A DNA stretch of 64,000 nt from Lantana camara (taxonomy: Eukaryota > Streptophyta > Magnoliopsida > Lamiales > Verbenaceae): assembly GCA_037501455.1 (NCBI GenBank), contig CM074857.1, positions 30,400,001-30,464,000 on the forward strand, read 5' to 3'. The first letter of the stretch is position 1, and each line of letters begins with the position of its first letter. Below are positions 23,704 to 36,192 of the stretch, in pieces. A model generated the notes under the pieces. That model was given only the letters and a program-made list of their open reading frames with translations, ran no database searches and had not been told where the DNA came from. A program made the translations under genes and the position numbers.

Positions 23704-24426
23704 GATGCCTCCACGTTGACACCATCGTAGAGATAGATCTCCCAGACGATGCCATCACCGGGATCATTCTCCCCGACAAGAGCAAAATCCACCACCACGA
23801 CCACATATGGAACCAGAAGGGTTTATGAAAAGACTTTGCACTTATCTTGATAATAGATACCGCCAAAACACACAACCGACGGGTAATTAAGAGGGAGGCT
23901 TAATAACCGTTACCTTAAGGGAATTTCGAAACCAAAATCCACCAAAGTTTGAGGGTAGAGACGATATTCAAGCGGAGGAATGGTTGATACAAGTGGAAAG
24001 AATTTGAGAGCTTATACCTTGTGGCTCTGTGGAAAAGGTTCGATGCATCCTTACAATGATACAAGACCAAGCTTATAGTTGGTGGTCGAGTCTTAGAGCA
24101 AGGTTGGATGCTACCGGATAGGAGGTAAATTGGGAAGTGTTTGCGAGAGAGTTCAGGATCAAGTACCTTCTCATCTCCGCACGTGATCAACACTTGAGGG
24201 AATTCATGGATCTCAAGTTAGGTGGGAAGACCATGACCGAATACATCAACGACTTCGATCAGCTTTCCCTCTATGTGCGGAATATTACAAATGACGATCG
24301 CCATAAGGCTCTCCAATTTTTACAAGGACTTCGGGAAGATATGAAGGATTCCATGGAGGCCGTAGATACAAGTACATGGGCTATGGTGACGGAGAAGGCG
24401 TTGAAAGTGGAAGATAGAGTGGTTAC
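23704..24426 (+). pseudogene. gag of the large-LTR element, N-terminal part
   Basis: An ATG at 23704 is followed by a stop four codons later, so the frame is already broken. Further on the retrotransposon capsid-type region is clear: 'QDQAYSWW' near 24060, a stop at about 24119, then 'EVFAREFRIKYLL', 'MTEYINDFDQLSLYV' and 'KALQFLQGLREDMK' up to 24426, where the nested solo LTR interrupts it. Gag forms the virus-like particle. This copy cannot make a full one. Confidence 0.78.
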
Positions 24427-27104
24427 TGTAGCACCCGGAACGCCGAGATGCCACTCCCCCCAAAGTATAGCTCGGTCCACATACGAAATGGATAATCCGT
24501 ACATGAACCAAAACTATAGCGAACGGGTGACAAAAGAAAAGAAACCACTAGCTAGGCGGGACTAACCCTCATTTAATACCAACATGCACAAATAATAAAA
24601 CGGAAGCATAAGGTACATGCATTTCATTATCACCCTTCAAGTTCAACTTCATTACTTACATATACAATTCAACCTTCCAAAACCAAAACATAACATATAA
24701 AAGTACCAAAAGCTATAACAATCTATATATGCATTAATAATGTACAAGAAGATGAGAAAAACAAGTGCTAGACCTAACATGAAAGTCTCTATCCCGCCTA
24801 GCACGAACCCTGCAACCTGAAAATGTGAGGTGTCAGTCTATGAAAGACTGAGTGAGGGGTTTAAATAAGTATTAGCGCACATATCATGCAAGTTATAGTC
24901 TCGGGTAAGGTTTTATAAAAGAAACAATATAAGTTCAATATTAGAATAGATCTCCCGCGAAAATATAACTATCCAATTTAACAATACAATCAATTTCAAT
25001 TCACTTCAATCAGTGGCCCGGCGAGTGAGGGCAATTCTCCAACCTTACACCAATAGTGAACAATCAATATTTAGGTTTCAATTTAATAGTTATCATGCAA
25101 GTTGTTACAGTGCACAATTAGCAGTTTCATGAACCCTTCTTCCTCCGATTTATGGTGGGATTGCAAGGCCCCACCACCCAATCGAACTGGGCAAAGGGTT
25201 CATGAGTCCCTATGCCCGGAATTCCTTCCTCCATTAATCTCCTAGTGGATTCAGGGGTCATCCCAAAATGGTGAGGATAGTGCAAGAGTTACCCGTCAGC
25301 CCGTGCTTCCCCGGTTAGCTCAATACACTACCCTTGGGCCCAAAGTGAACATGTTTTACTCGCCCAATCAATCAATCAATCCATTTCATGAAATAAGTTG
25401 AAAATCATTAAGAAATCTATAGATATATAGATATACATTTTGGCCGAAAACATCACATAGGGTTGTATGGGCTCTATATATCTAGAATTAAACCTCACCT
25501 GTACCGATAATTAACAAGGATATAACTATGAAGCGTGCTCCTCATCAACGGGAAGAAGATCTGTGTAAAAAGGGACAAGTATTCGTGAGACACGACTCGC
25601 ATGAACCATTTACGACGCACGGCAAAGTCATGATCAATAAGTCATTCAATAACACTTAAGGAATGTCAAATAAAAGCATAATTATTAATTAAACAAGTAT
25701 AAATATCATGTAATTCACATATGGGAGCCAAGAGAGTGAAAGGAATGCAATAAGAGAGGTTTTGGTAAAAACGGGCAATTTTAGGAAACGTACATGCTGA
25801 GGGAAAACTGGAATATCTTTAATTATAGAAGTGGAAATTGAGTTTTTTTTTGTTGGGAATAAAACTAGACATAAAGACCTTTCCAATGATATATGGCTCG
25901 TTTTCTAGTTCAAAGCGAGGAGAAAATGGCATAAGCTTGAAGTTAAGCGAATGCAGTTTGTCGGGACAATAGCGACACCTAAAAAAATTGATCATATCTC
26001 ACAATATAGAAATGATATTGAGGTGATTCTAATCGGAGGTTGTTTTAGACTTCAAGAGGTTTCTAACGGTTTAAAAATCAGGTCAATCAGAGTTCGTATG
26101 AGGGAGAAACGACCGTTTGAAAAATGGTCTGAAAGCAGAAATGGGTGTGTGAAAACCTCCTGTAACAGTACCAAACGGGCGTTTGGTGCCTGAACTAGAA
26201 AGCCACACGGGCGTTTGGGAGTATTCTGTCCGAAAAAATAGGGGAACAAACAGGGGAGTCACGGGAGATGGCTCCCAAGCCATATAAACACCAAATCAAT
26301 GCAAGAAATCAACTCAAATCTAGTAGATAACATGTATATAACTCATATACTTCATTTATACCTCAAATAGACCATCAATATGCATCAATCAACAAGAAAT
26401 CATCATTTAAAACCCATAAAAATCATATCATCTAATCTCCCATGTAAACCAAGATTTCATGCAAGCTATGAAGTGTAATACTCCTAAATGCTTCTAATCA
26501 CTTGTAAACAAGTTGTCACATAATAATCCTCAAACCCTACTCCACCTATGATCCATGAATTCATGCTAATTCATAATATACCTTGAGATGAGAAAGAAAT
26601 GGATGAAATGATGAGATGAAGATGATGCTCCCACTTATAAATTCTTCCTTGGATTATAGCTTGAAATTTGAGATGAAATCTTCCCTTCCCTTCCTTGGTG
26701 TTTTGATCGGTTTTTAGTGTGTGAGTGTGTGTGCTCTTGAAGAAAATATGAGGAATGTAAGGATGGAGATGATATGTATAAGTTATATTATAAAACCTCC
26801 ACTATAATGTATGACTCACCCCTTTTTGCAATTAAGTCCCTCCAATGTTTAAACTAATGCAAACAAGTTTCATTCCATGGAAAATGATCAAATAACTCCG
26901 ATTCATTTCATGCAATCAAGTCCACATTTTTAAGAAAGGATCAAGTAAGGTCATATATGAACAATTACTCACATTATCAATTAATTTATATAAATCTCAT
27001 ATTAACAATAATTTCATATAAGTCTATGAAAACTTAATGCATATAATGTTATGAAAATTATAATTCAACATATAATGATTGAATGGAAAAACCGGGGCGT
27101 TATA
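24427..27104 (-). mobile_element. Solo LTR, same large-LTR superfamily, reverse orientation
   Basis: On the plus strand it runs from TGTAGCACCCGG to CCGGGGCGTTATA, flanked by the perfect duplication GTTAC (24422-24426 and 27105-27109). On the minus strand it thus begins TATAACGCCCC (TG changed to TA) and ends GGGTGCTACA. Its layout parallels the solo LTR at 37204-39789, including the 'TACGAAATGGA...AACGGGTGACA' end and the 'ACTGAGTGAGGGG' block. It carries palindromes at 26107-26118 and 26171-26186. It splits gag at one codon. Confidence 0.85.
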
Positions 27105-27109
27105 GTTAC

Positions 27110-27518
27110 TAGGAGGAAGGTATCTCAATCCGGCCAAGGCTCTAGTTCGGGAACACAATCAATTCTTGGAAAAAGGCCGACATATGAAGTTTTTCCCCTT
27201 TCTAACCCTAAAAATAAGCACCCTAAACCGGCGAATCCTACACCACCTTTGGCTATCAAGGACCTTGAGTGTGAGCATTGCCATCGCACCAATCACTTGT
27301 CAGAGAATTGTTGGCAACTTTACAAGAGGTACTTCGGATGTGGGTCACCGGAGCATATGTTGGATCGATGTCCGCATAAAAGGCCGGGTTATGTGCCAGT
27401 GGGAAATCAAAGGCCCGTAATTCAAGCTCGGGCATATACATTGAGTGGAGGAGAAGAGATAGTGGCCGAGGTTGATCAAAATGCCACGGTAGAAGGTTCA
27501 ATAGCATACATAGCATAA
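27110..27518 (+). pseudogene. gag of the large-LTR element, zinc-knuckle part
   Basis: After the nested solo LTR the same gag frame resumes. A first knuckle CEHCHRTNHLSENC (C-X2-C-X4-H-X4-C) lies near 27271-27312. A second, YFGCGSPEHMLDRC near 27331-27372, has lost its first Cys. The frame ends at 27516-27518. Such knuckles bind the element RNA. Confidence 0.75.
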
Positions 27519-27981
27519 CATTGCATGCATTGGTCGATCCCGAGACCATTTTATTCTCTTATTGTCGAGATGTCCTTGTTGTATGGTTTTTGTTGTTTCT
27601 ATTTGCTTGCTTGTCCCACTACTTGCGCTTGATTACGTGGTAAGCTCTCCACTTGAGGAGGCTTGGTGAGAATTAGAGTTATCATGAGTGTTCGGTGAGC
27701 TTGAGGGTCGGTTCTCTTTGTCGACATGATCAAGCTACCTCGAGATTAATGAGGTTAAGCCCCAGAGAAGATTGGAAGTGGCATAGAGAAAAGGTAAGAT
27801 GTTCTAGCGACCGACGAAGATGACTTGTGATCCTCGGAAGAGTTACGCCGTTAAGAGGAGAAGAGAAAACCATTCCCGTGATCAAGAAGGTGCGACTTGA
27901 ATCGAATTTAATCGTATTGAAACTTCCAGATAGATTCAAGATCAAAGGAGACGAGAAATGAGAAATCAGTATATCACCTTA
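27519..27981 (+). pseudogene. Remnant where protease, RT and integrase should be
   Basis: Just after gag 'ALVDPET' (about 27528) looks like a decayed protease motif DPGAT. The following 450 bases hold no RT, RNase H or integrase motif. Pol has therefore been deleted between the start of protease and the very end of the reading frame. The deletion point is not visible. Confidence 0.5.
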
Positions 27982-28083
27982 GCAAGGGCGTGGTGGCGAG
28001 ATCGAAAGTCCGAAGAATCCACTCGAGAGACCGAAGAAAAGATGAGAAAGTTGTATCCAGAGTTGTTCAACTCTGAGTGGTGA
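27982..28083 (+). pseudogene. C-terminal tail of pol (chromodomain-like)
   Basis: The frame reads 'ARAWWRDRKSEEST' then 'ETEEKMRKLYPELF' and stops with TGA at 28081-28083. This resembles the end of chromovirus integrases ('W...EE.TWE.E..M...YP.LF'). It supports a Del/Tekay-type assignment and marks the original pol end. Confidence 0.55.
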
Positions 28084-28103
28084 GCCTGGGGGCCAGGTTC
28101 TCT

Positions 28104-28117
28104 TAAGGGGGGGAGGT
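28104..28117 (+). other. Polypurine tract
   Basis: AAGGGGGGGAGGT directly precedes the 3' LTR start TGTGACACC at 28118. It would prime plus-strand DNA synthesis. Confidence 0.75.
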
Positions 28118-31100
28118 TGTGACACCCCGCTCTTTCGTACGTACAGGTTTGGACCGGGTGTGAGTTTATTTCTCGTATTTGTACTTATTTAATTTTATCT
28201 CTGTGTTTATAACTTTATTTAATTGATATTTATTTATTTACAATTTGATTTAAGTGTTATTTAAATTGTTATATTTGAAATAATTTGATTTAAATTGATT
28301 TAAATGCCTAACTTAACTCGGAATTGTTTAAATTGATCTGTTATTAATTTCCCGTAAATGTTATGACTTGAATTAGTTGTTAAGCATGCTAATTTCTTGG
28401 AATTATATGAATTACAAATGATTTGGACTTTCTTGTTATCTATTTAAATGTTTGAGGACTTAATTGAAAATAGGCTTTGGGCCTATTTGATCATTTTTAA
28501 AAGTTAGAGGACCTATTTGAAAATAGGACACCTTAAGCTATTTTAATTGATATCTTGAGCTCCGGCACTCGAATTCGAGTATTGTCTTTTCTGTTGGACT
28601 CATTTCGACGATATAGATTCAATGAAACAAGTTTCGTAATTTTTCGATGTCATTTCGACCCTGACAAAGAAAATTTCAGCCACTTGTAGCCTAATACGCC
28701 GCTATGACCTATTTTGAGCTATAGCCATCATTTCTTGTACTTTTTTTGACCCATTTTCAACCCTTATTCAGCTACTGCAATCCTTTATCTCTCTCCCATG
28801 CCCTCACTTACGATTTGAAGTAAGAAGGAAGCAAGGAAAGAAGCCTCAAGAGCAAACACTCCATTTCTTGACATTAAGAGCTCATTTGATATCATTTTCT
28901 TCTGCAAGCTTCAAGGTAAGAGTGGGTCCTTATTCTCCATGTTCTTGTGCATATTTTCATGCCTTTGAATCATGTTTTGAGCTAGAGATGCCATGGTTAT
29001 GGATTATATGATGAATAGTTAGGGTTCAAATGGATTCTTGAAGAAGTTGCTCATCTCTGACATATTTGAAGATCTAAGACTTTTTTTATGCTCTCTTGTA
29101 CTTGTTTATTTCATTTATATGCTCCTATTTGATGGTAGTTGGGTATATTAAGATTTGGCATTAATACTCATAAGTTTTCTAGCAAGAAAATGATGGAATA
29201 ACTTGATCATTTGAGCTCCTTATCTCTATCGGTTGAATGCATCAGATTGTGAGGCTGAATTGTATTTATTTTACACCTCATGAGCTGCTCATATTCGCAT
29301 CCTTTGCCTGCCATTCCTTTCTCCCATTGTTGTTATGGGTGATTCAGGGGAGGATTTGCAGGTTTTCCATGGAGATTTTCACCCCTTTTTGCTGTCACCA
29401 TATTGGCTGCTGCAGTGTGTTGTTTAAGTGACTGATTTGCATGAATTTAGTACCTGTTTTACGTGGTTTTGCTGTTGTAAATGTACTTCCCTTGTTGCCC
29501 CACGTGTTGCTATTGTTAATGGTTTAAAACAAGGGTGTTAGTGCTGCGTGAACTGCTGCAAATTGGGGAGAAAGTGGCTGCTTCACCCGTGTACTTGTGT
29601 GTACCTTAGGGAGGCCACGAGAATCTGGGGGTGAGCTTCTGTACTTTGCCACCCCCGTGGCTGCCATTACAACGGGAAGGGGACACGCCCTTGTCCCTCC
29701 TCCCCTCTCCCCTCCTAAATGTGGTTGTTTGTTTGCTTTGCTTTGTTCCTCGGTTTGTTTCCTTCGCCTTTTTCCCTCCCCGATCATGGTCCTAACGTAT
29801 TTTAAACTTAGGTATGTATTAATATGATATAATATGATCCCTAAATGTTGTTAACATGTAAAATTATGTGTTAGATTATTTGTATTGAATTTATGGATTG
29901 ATCTGATATGATTTAAACGAGCTAAGAACGTTCATGACTTGGTGGCAGCCACACGTGTTTTTGTTTCTCATTTTCGATGCCTTTTCTCACCCCGTTTATG
30001 ATTCCTAAATGTTACTAACTTGTAATATTATGTGTTATATTTCTCGTATTTATTTTTCGAGATGATTTGATATGATTTTTATGAGCTACAACTTGAATGT
30101 CGTAAATGCTACCATATGATGTAATATGTGTATTCTTTGCATTCGTTTGACATATTAACTAATTTCTTTTGCCTCGAATATGATCTTATGATATTAATTA
30201 ATGAATATATGTTTTGTTTTGATAAGTTTATGAAGTTTATGCTATGATATTCAAGGTATAAAAGTGAAATGAAAATGTGAACGTCTAATTGCTACCTTAT
30301 GATACTTCCTTGCATTCATAGCCTTCGTTTGCATCGCCGTGCATCTAAATGGTACATAATTGAGTCTAAGTCTTTAGTATTGCATTTGTTTGTCACAGGG
30401 GTGCTTCCGGAAAGAGTCGTACCCGATGTTTAAGGTTGTTCGGGGTTGTTTTCTCGCACCACTACACACTTTTGTTCAAAGGTGAGGTTTAGGTTCTTTT
30501 CTTTTTAGTTAAGCGTCCTACGACCCCTAATTGATCGTTTTCTAGCCCGCATGCGACTATATATTATATATATAGTTAAATATGTATGATATATGATATG
30601 TTTATGATCTTTTGATCAAGTTTCGACTTTCGAAAGGGCTATATCTACGAGCATATATGAGCCCATGTTTGAATGAAAGTTTAATGATTATGAGTGCAAT
30701 GTTAATGGTTTGTTTTGAGCGAGAATGATTTGTAAAGGTAATGCACTTGTAATTTTGGATCCACGGAGACTACGAGTTGGGATGTTCGGTATGATAATGG
30801 GCTATCGAGTTAAGCCTGAGAGTAGTTTCCCTCCGAGGTATTACGCTCGACCCCGGGAGGTTAGGAAGGCGTGGTGTTCTTGATGTCTTCGGTGTGAAAG
30901 CCAGGGAGGACTCATGTGGGTTAGCTACCCCTCGAAGAATTTACTAATGGAACTCATGTGGGTTAATCACCCGTAGAGGAATTTACTAATGTAATGGATG
31001 GTTAAGGGTTGGTCGACCCTTCCATCACCGAAGTTGGGGACTGAATTTGATTTGGTTTTACGTAATGAATGAGAAGTAACGGTGATGCTCGTACTCGCCG

Positions 31101-31728
31101 AGGTTTAATGTAATGTTTGGATTATGGAATGGGAATAGAGACTTTATGAACGTATTGTATTTGTATAAGATATGAAATGTTTTATAAAACACTTTAGTAT
31201 GCAAAACCTATTCCCAGTTCATAACCTTTATCTTTTACGTGCTTTGCTCTATATATGTATAGCGGTGGGTGTGCGTTAGCCCCCTTACTCAGTCGACATA
31301 TGACTGACACCTCTCCTTTACCACTTTTAGTTTGTAGGTCTTTGGTGCATGGGCTAGGCGAAGAAGTGTATCGTCCGAGTCTCACTTTTGGGTTTAGGTC
31401 GTGTTAGGTGCATCGCATATCATTTTGGATTTGTATTTCATGAATGGTTTATGATATGAATTTTTGTTACGAAGTTATGATTCGATATGGCTGTGTATTT
31501 TGTATATTTGTTGTATATAGTTGATTTTGAGTTATATATTCATTGAACTCCTTGCTTCTGCTATTTGATTATTTGTTGCGTGCTCTGAGTACATATAGCT
31601 CCGCCTAGCCTAGTGAGTGTGTGGTCTCCCGTTCGCTTAGACTTGGGCTCGTGTATGGATTTCCCATTTCATATGCGAGTTCAGATATTGGTGCGGGGGA
31701 TGTGGTGGTCCATGCTGCGGACGCTACA
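28118..31728 (+). repeat. 3' LTR of the large-LTR element
   Basis: This 3611-base LTR begins TGTGACACCCCG and ends GGACGCTACA. It retains the 565-base segment (about 28157-28720) that is missing from the 5' LTR. No gene lies within it. Confidence 0.88.
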
Positions 31729-31733
31729 AGTGT

Positions 31734-31905
31734 GTTCCTATTATGCATTATTATTGAAACAACTCGATATATTACTGACAGTATTAGACGTATTGGATTG
31801 TACAAGTTTACACAAGTGTGTCCCTATTACGCTTTATTACTGAAACAACTGGACATATTGCTGAATTTATTAAATCAATTGACTTATCTCTAGTTTATTA
31901 ATATG
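31734..31905 (+). repeat. 86-bp minisatellite, units 2 and 3
   Basis: Two adjacent units start GTTCCTATTATGC (31734) and GTCCCTATTACGC (31820). Both contain 'AAACAACT.GA.ATATT.CTGA'. Together with 20388-20473 they form an array of three, the last one decaying at its end. Confidence 0.7.
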
Positions 31906-32981
31906 GATCAAGCAAACAGAAACAACATGCAAAGACTAGTTTATTCAAATATAATGAACACAACATTCTCAACTTCAAGCAATTTATTTGATTACAACTA
32001 ATAAGATAACATCATCAATTACAACAAGCAAAACAGAGTCATATCAACAACCAGCTTTTTTTTTTTGGAAACCGGCAGCCGTGGAGTTTTTAGCGAGGCC
32101 TCCCCCTCATATATAAACATTCAGAGCCAAAAGTACAATGGTGCATGACCCAAGGGTCAGCAAGACTGTTCGTGCAATGGTGCCTACAGAAATACAAGAA
32201 GCTAATCTTACGGCACCAAAAATACAAAGAAGTGTTAGTCCTGTAAAGATAGAAGACATTAACATAGCGTGCGTCATGGCCTCTCATACGAAATGCGACA
32301 GTAGGAGATCTCACTGGCCTCGTGTTGAGGCGCCCAGACACCCGGGCAAGAGTAATGGTCGTCCAAGTGACTACCATTTGGCGGCAAGAGCTCGCGTCAA
32401 CTACATTCGCGTCCTCAGGGCTGTGATTCAAGACATCTGAATGTTGTCGGACATTATGTACTTCAATACCTTTAATTACATAGTTAACATTCTGCTCTCT
32501 AGCGAGACATTCCGCTCTTTGGTTAATAGCATCCTGCTCCTAACCCTTGCAAGGCATTTTATCCTCGGCCAAGGCCCGATCAAATTCATCCAGCAAATAC
32601 CAGAGCAAAGTAATATATAATTTAGTCCTATTTTGACAATTACAATTCCAGGTTACACTATTACCTCTAGTAAATCTGTACATCAAAACCACATGCGGGC
32701 TCCACTTATGGAAATAATTCCACGTCGTCTGCCCCTGCAAACCAAGAAAATTATTAGTGACGACATAATTAAGTAGATTAAGTTTTAGATACTTCCATCA
32801 CTAGTGGAGTTGTCAACTAAGTGCTGCCAACCTTTCATAGCATCAAGAGAAATCCCGTTGGTGCTGCAAGAATTTCTAAGGAAAACCTTAAGAACAACCA
32901 GGTTAAAAATTAACTCTGCCATCCCAGAGTTGCAAAACAGAGTCAGGTTCCCCATTAGTGAAATCGAAAGTTAGGAAATCG

Positions 32982-33879
32982 CTACTTATCCACAATAATG
33001 AAACCTTTTACCTCTTTAATCATGCACTCTTGAGGGAAAGACCATTCCATCTGATTCTCTGCGCCTCTTGACGCCAGGAAGTCAGCTAGGGAGTTGCCCT
33101 CGCGATAGATATACGTAATTCTGATCGGCATGTTCCTAGAACTGTTGTATGAGTTGATTAATAGCAATATCTCCGGACTGTCCACGGTGGATGAGTGCCA
33201 TGATCACTTGGGCATCGATCTCGATCCAGAGACGAGAGCATCCCATCTCCCCTGCTTCTTTAACTCCTCGAACCAAGGCTCTCAATTCAGCCACCGTGTT
33301 GGTAGCCATTCCGATACCACTGCTAAAGGCGCTAATGACTGTACCCTCATTATCACGGATCACACCGCCAATACCAACAGGTCCCGGGTTCCCCCTAGAC
33401 CCTCCGTCCGAATTGAGCTTGAGGCATCCATGCTCCGGCTGTTTCCATATAACTCTTCGTGGGACTTTGTCCATAGCCTTATGCAGCCTGATATCGAAAT
33501 ATTTCGCTCTAACAACATCACCTCGCCAAGCCGTGCGGTTCATACGATTGGTTTTTCCCCATCGGTAGATATGTCCTCTAACCCTCTTGACGATGTTGTA
33601 GGTGGAAAATCTCGTGCCCTTATGTTTGGAATTGTTCCGTTCCAACCAAATATGCCAGAGGATGAGCATAGGGATAATCCCTCTAATATGCTTGCCATGA
33701 GAAATTGTCGACATCAACCAGCCTTGTATGATCAAAATTGGTGTATTAAGGCCCTCGATATTCACATCGAAAATCTCTTCAAATTGTTCCCATACAATAC
33801 TTGCTTTTAAGCTGTTAACGAAGAGGTGGTCCCGATTTTCTGGCTCATAACTACATTGACATTTAGATGGGAAGATCAA
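32982..33879 (-). pseudogene. LINE 2 RNase H domain and C-terminus of ORF2
   Basis: The minus-strand frame from 33879 holds zf-RVT-type residues ('CQCSYEPENRDHLF'), then the RNase H motif 'LKLNSDGGSRGNPG' and 'GIGGVIRDNEGTV'. The end of the domain ('ITYIYREGNSLADFLASRGA') follows in another frame down to 32982, so at least one frameshift near 33136-33185 separates them. RNase H would remove the RNA strand during retrotransposition. Confidence 0.8.
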
Positions 33880-35816
33880 GCCTTTACGTGTAGTCTTTCA
33901 TCAACAGGGATCCAATCGTATATAAGATGCCATATGAAGACCATAATGGTTGGCGTGAGATCATTTCTCGAGATTCTTCGTAAGAAAGCAGAGGTATCTC
34001 TTCTTTGTCTTATCGAATGCCAAGCAGATTTAAAAGAGAAACTCCCATCAGCACTAAGCGTCCAAATAGGTTTATCATCAAGGGGCATTTCAATAGGAGT
34101 CATAGCAACTTTCTCCACTTCTTCACTCACCAAAACAGCCCCCAGTTTAGACCTGTCCCAAACTCCATTTGTCCAGAAATCCTTCACCTTGATATTCTTA
34201 TCAGCGATGATCCCATTGCTTGGCTTAACACTATCAAAAGACCACCTATCATACAAAAAATAGATGTCCCCTGGCCCGATTGACCAGTATATTCTTTTTT
34301 TTGCCTGTTCTCCAATACCACAGATTCTTTGCCAAGTTTGGGAGTGAGTGCGTCTTACCACCGCGATGGCCGGGTGTGTATCCTGACAGTACTTGTTTCT
34401 CATATACATGGCCCAAAGAGCATTGCTAGCTCTCAAATGCCACCATAATTTATGGGCATAAGCTGTAATGATATCATTTAAGCTCCGGGTGCCCAATCCT
34501 CCTTCCTCCGTAGGGTAGCAGATTCTTTTCCAGGAGACCCAGTGCACTCTTTTACGATCGTTCGTAGTGCCCCAAAAGAATTTATTCAGCATGATTTCCA
34601 TGGATCGTACCACCAATTTAGGAGGATTTAAGATTTGAAGAGTGTGTAGGGGAACCGAATAGAGCACAACTTTGATCAACTGGAGGCGTCCTCCATGCGA
34701 CAGCCTAACGGACTCCCAGCCATACAATCTCGCCCTCATTTTGTTGAAGATATCATCCAAATATATAATGCGGCTCCGCGCTTTGAACAAAGGGGCTCCC
34801 AAGTAAGTGATAGGAAGGGCTTGCCGCTTGAAACCAAGGATCTTCCTCACACGAATAGCAGCCCTGTTATCATTATTACCAACAACACAAGTGCTCTTAG
34901 CGATGTTAACTTTCTGTCCAGACATTCTCTCATAACGATCCAGGATATCTTTAACCCCTTGTAACGCTTGTTGCTTACTATTAGTGAAGATGATAGTGTC
35001 ATCCGCATAGGCCAAGTGTGACACCATAGTGGCTGAGGGGGATCGAAATCTGCACCTGGGGTTGTCACTAAGCCACTTATTAAGAGAAACAGAGAGGAAG
35101 TCAGCAGCTATTATGAAAAGGGACGGCGACAATGGGTCTCCTTGTCTCAAACCTCTCGTTGAGTGAAAGCATCCTGCAGAGAAACCATTAATTAAGATAG
35201 AAAACCAACAATTTCCTATGCAGGTTTTAACCCATTTTATCCAATTTTCCGGAAAGCCTTTCCGTCTAAGGATAGCATAAATAAAGTGCCGCTCTATGCG
35301 ATCATACACCTTAGCCATAACCAGCTTAATAAGCACGTTCTTGTCAGTGCCCCTGAAGTCAACAGAGTGTATCATTTCTTGAGCAAGCAGAATGTTATCA
35401 CTAATCAATCTCCCTTTCACAAATCCACTTTGACTCGGCGCAATAACTTTGGGAAGAATGGCCGAAATTCTGTTATTCAGAATTTTCATGAAGATTTTAT
35501 CCTTCACATTACACAGACTAATAGGTTTGTAATCCGACCAGTGTGAAGGGTTCTCCTTTTTGGGGATTAGGACAACGGACATCGTGGTATAGGTTCTTGG
35601 TAGTTCATTGCCTTCAAAGAAATCCATCACTGCCTCACAAAAGTCTTCTTTAATAATATCCCAAAACCGCTGATAGAAAACTGCGCCATATCCGTCTGGC
35701 CCCGCAGTACTTTGTGGGTTTATATTGAAAACCGCATCCCGAATTTCCTCTTCTGTAGGCCTGCTAGTCAGCTTGGTCGCATCTTGGGAAGATAGTACAT
35801 TCGGGACCATGTTCAT
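33876..35816 (-). pseudogene. LINE 2 reverse transcriptase
   Basis: This open stretch of 646 codons has the L1-type RT in order: 'DPQSTAGPDGYGAVFYQRFW'-like start (INPQSTAGPDGYGA), 'WSDYKPISLCNVKDKIF', 'PSQSGFVKGRLISDN', 'TRGLRQGDPLSPSLF' and the catalytic AYADDTIIF (near 35000). It ends with the zf-RVT region 'SFSFKSAWHSIRQ'. A stop at 33876 comes from a one-base shift, since the same protein continues in the frame starting at 33879. The RT motifs themselves look intact. Confidence 0.85.
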
Positions 35817-36192
35817 GTGATGCTCTAAGTCTGGGTCTTGTCCCTCACTAGAGAGTAAATTCTTGAAATAATCATTTTCCGACTCTCAGATTTTGACCGG
35901 GTCCATAATTTCATCATTCCCCACCTTGATGGCTCTAATCTTATTTTTGAACCTCTTTCTTTTTACCAAGCTGTGGAAATAGTTAGTGTTCCGTTCGCGT
36001 CCTCAATCCATCTACACGCTGATTTTTTGCGCCAATAGTCCTCCAGATGGCAACACAGCGATTTAGGTTTAGGAGATTATCCTCCGAAGGCATCATATCA
36101 TAGATCTTTTCAGCCTCCTCAACGGCTTTCTCCATTTCTGTCACCCTATCGAACACATTCCCAAAGGTCTCTCTGTTCCATGTCTTTAATTG

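Larger units (their letters stand above)
20474..31728 (+). mobile_element. Large-LTR Ty3/gypsy element (Del/Tekay-like), pol deleted
   Basis: The outer ends are TGTGACACCCC and GGACGCTACA, flanked by the perfect duplication AGTGT (20469-20473 and 31729-31733). The LTRs are 3038 and 3611 bases. A primer-binding site, gag pieces, a protease scrap, the last codons of pol and a polypurine tract are all in correct order. Very long LTRs, initiator-Met primer and a chromodomain-like pol tail suggest a Del/Tekay chromovirus. About 4 kb of pol is missing, so the copy is non-autonomous. A reverse-oriented solo LTR (24427-27104) sits in gag. In the stretches I compared, the two LTRs differ at roughly 5-7% of positions, so the insertion is not recent. 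Confidence 0.85.

Noticed and set aside
33130..33810. A 226-codon plus-strand reading frame
   Set aside because: It is the antisense of the LINE 2 RNase H region, which has clear family motifs on the minus strand.
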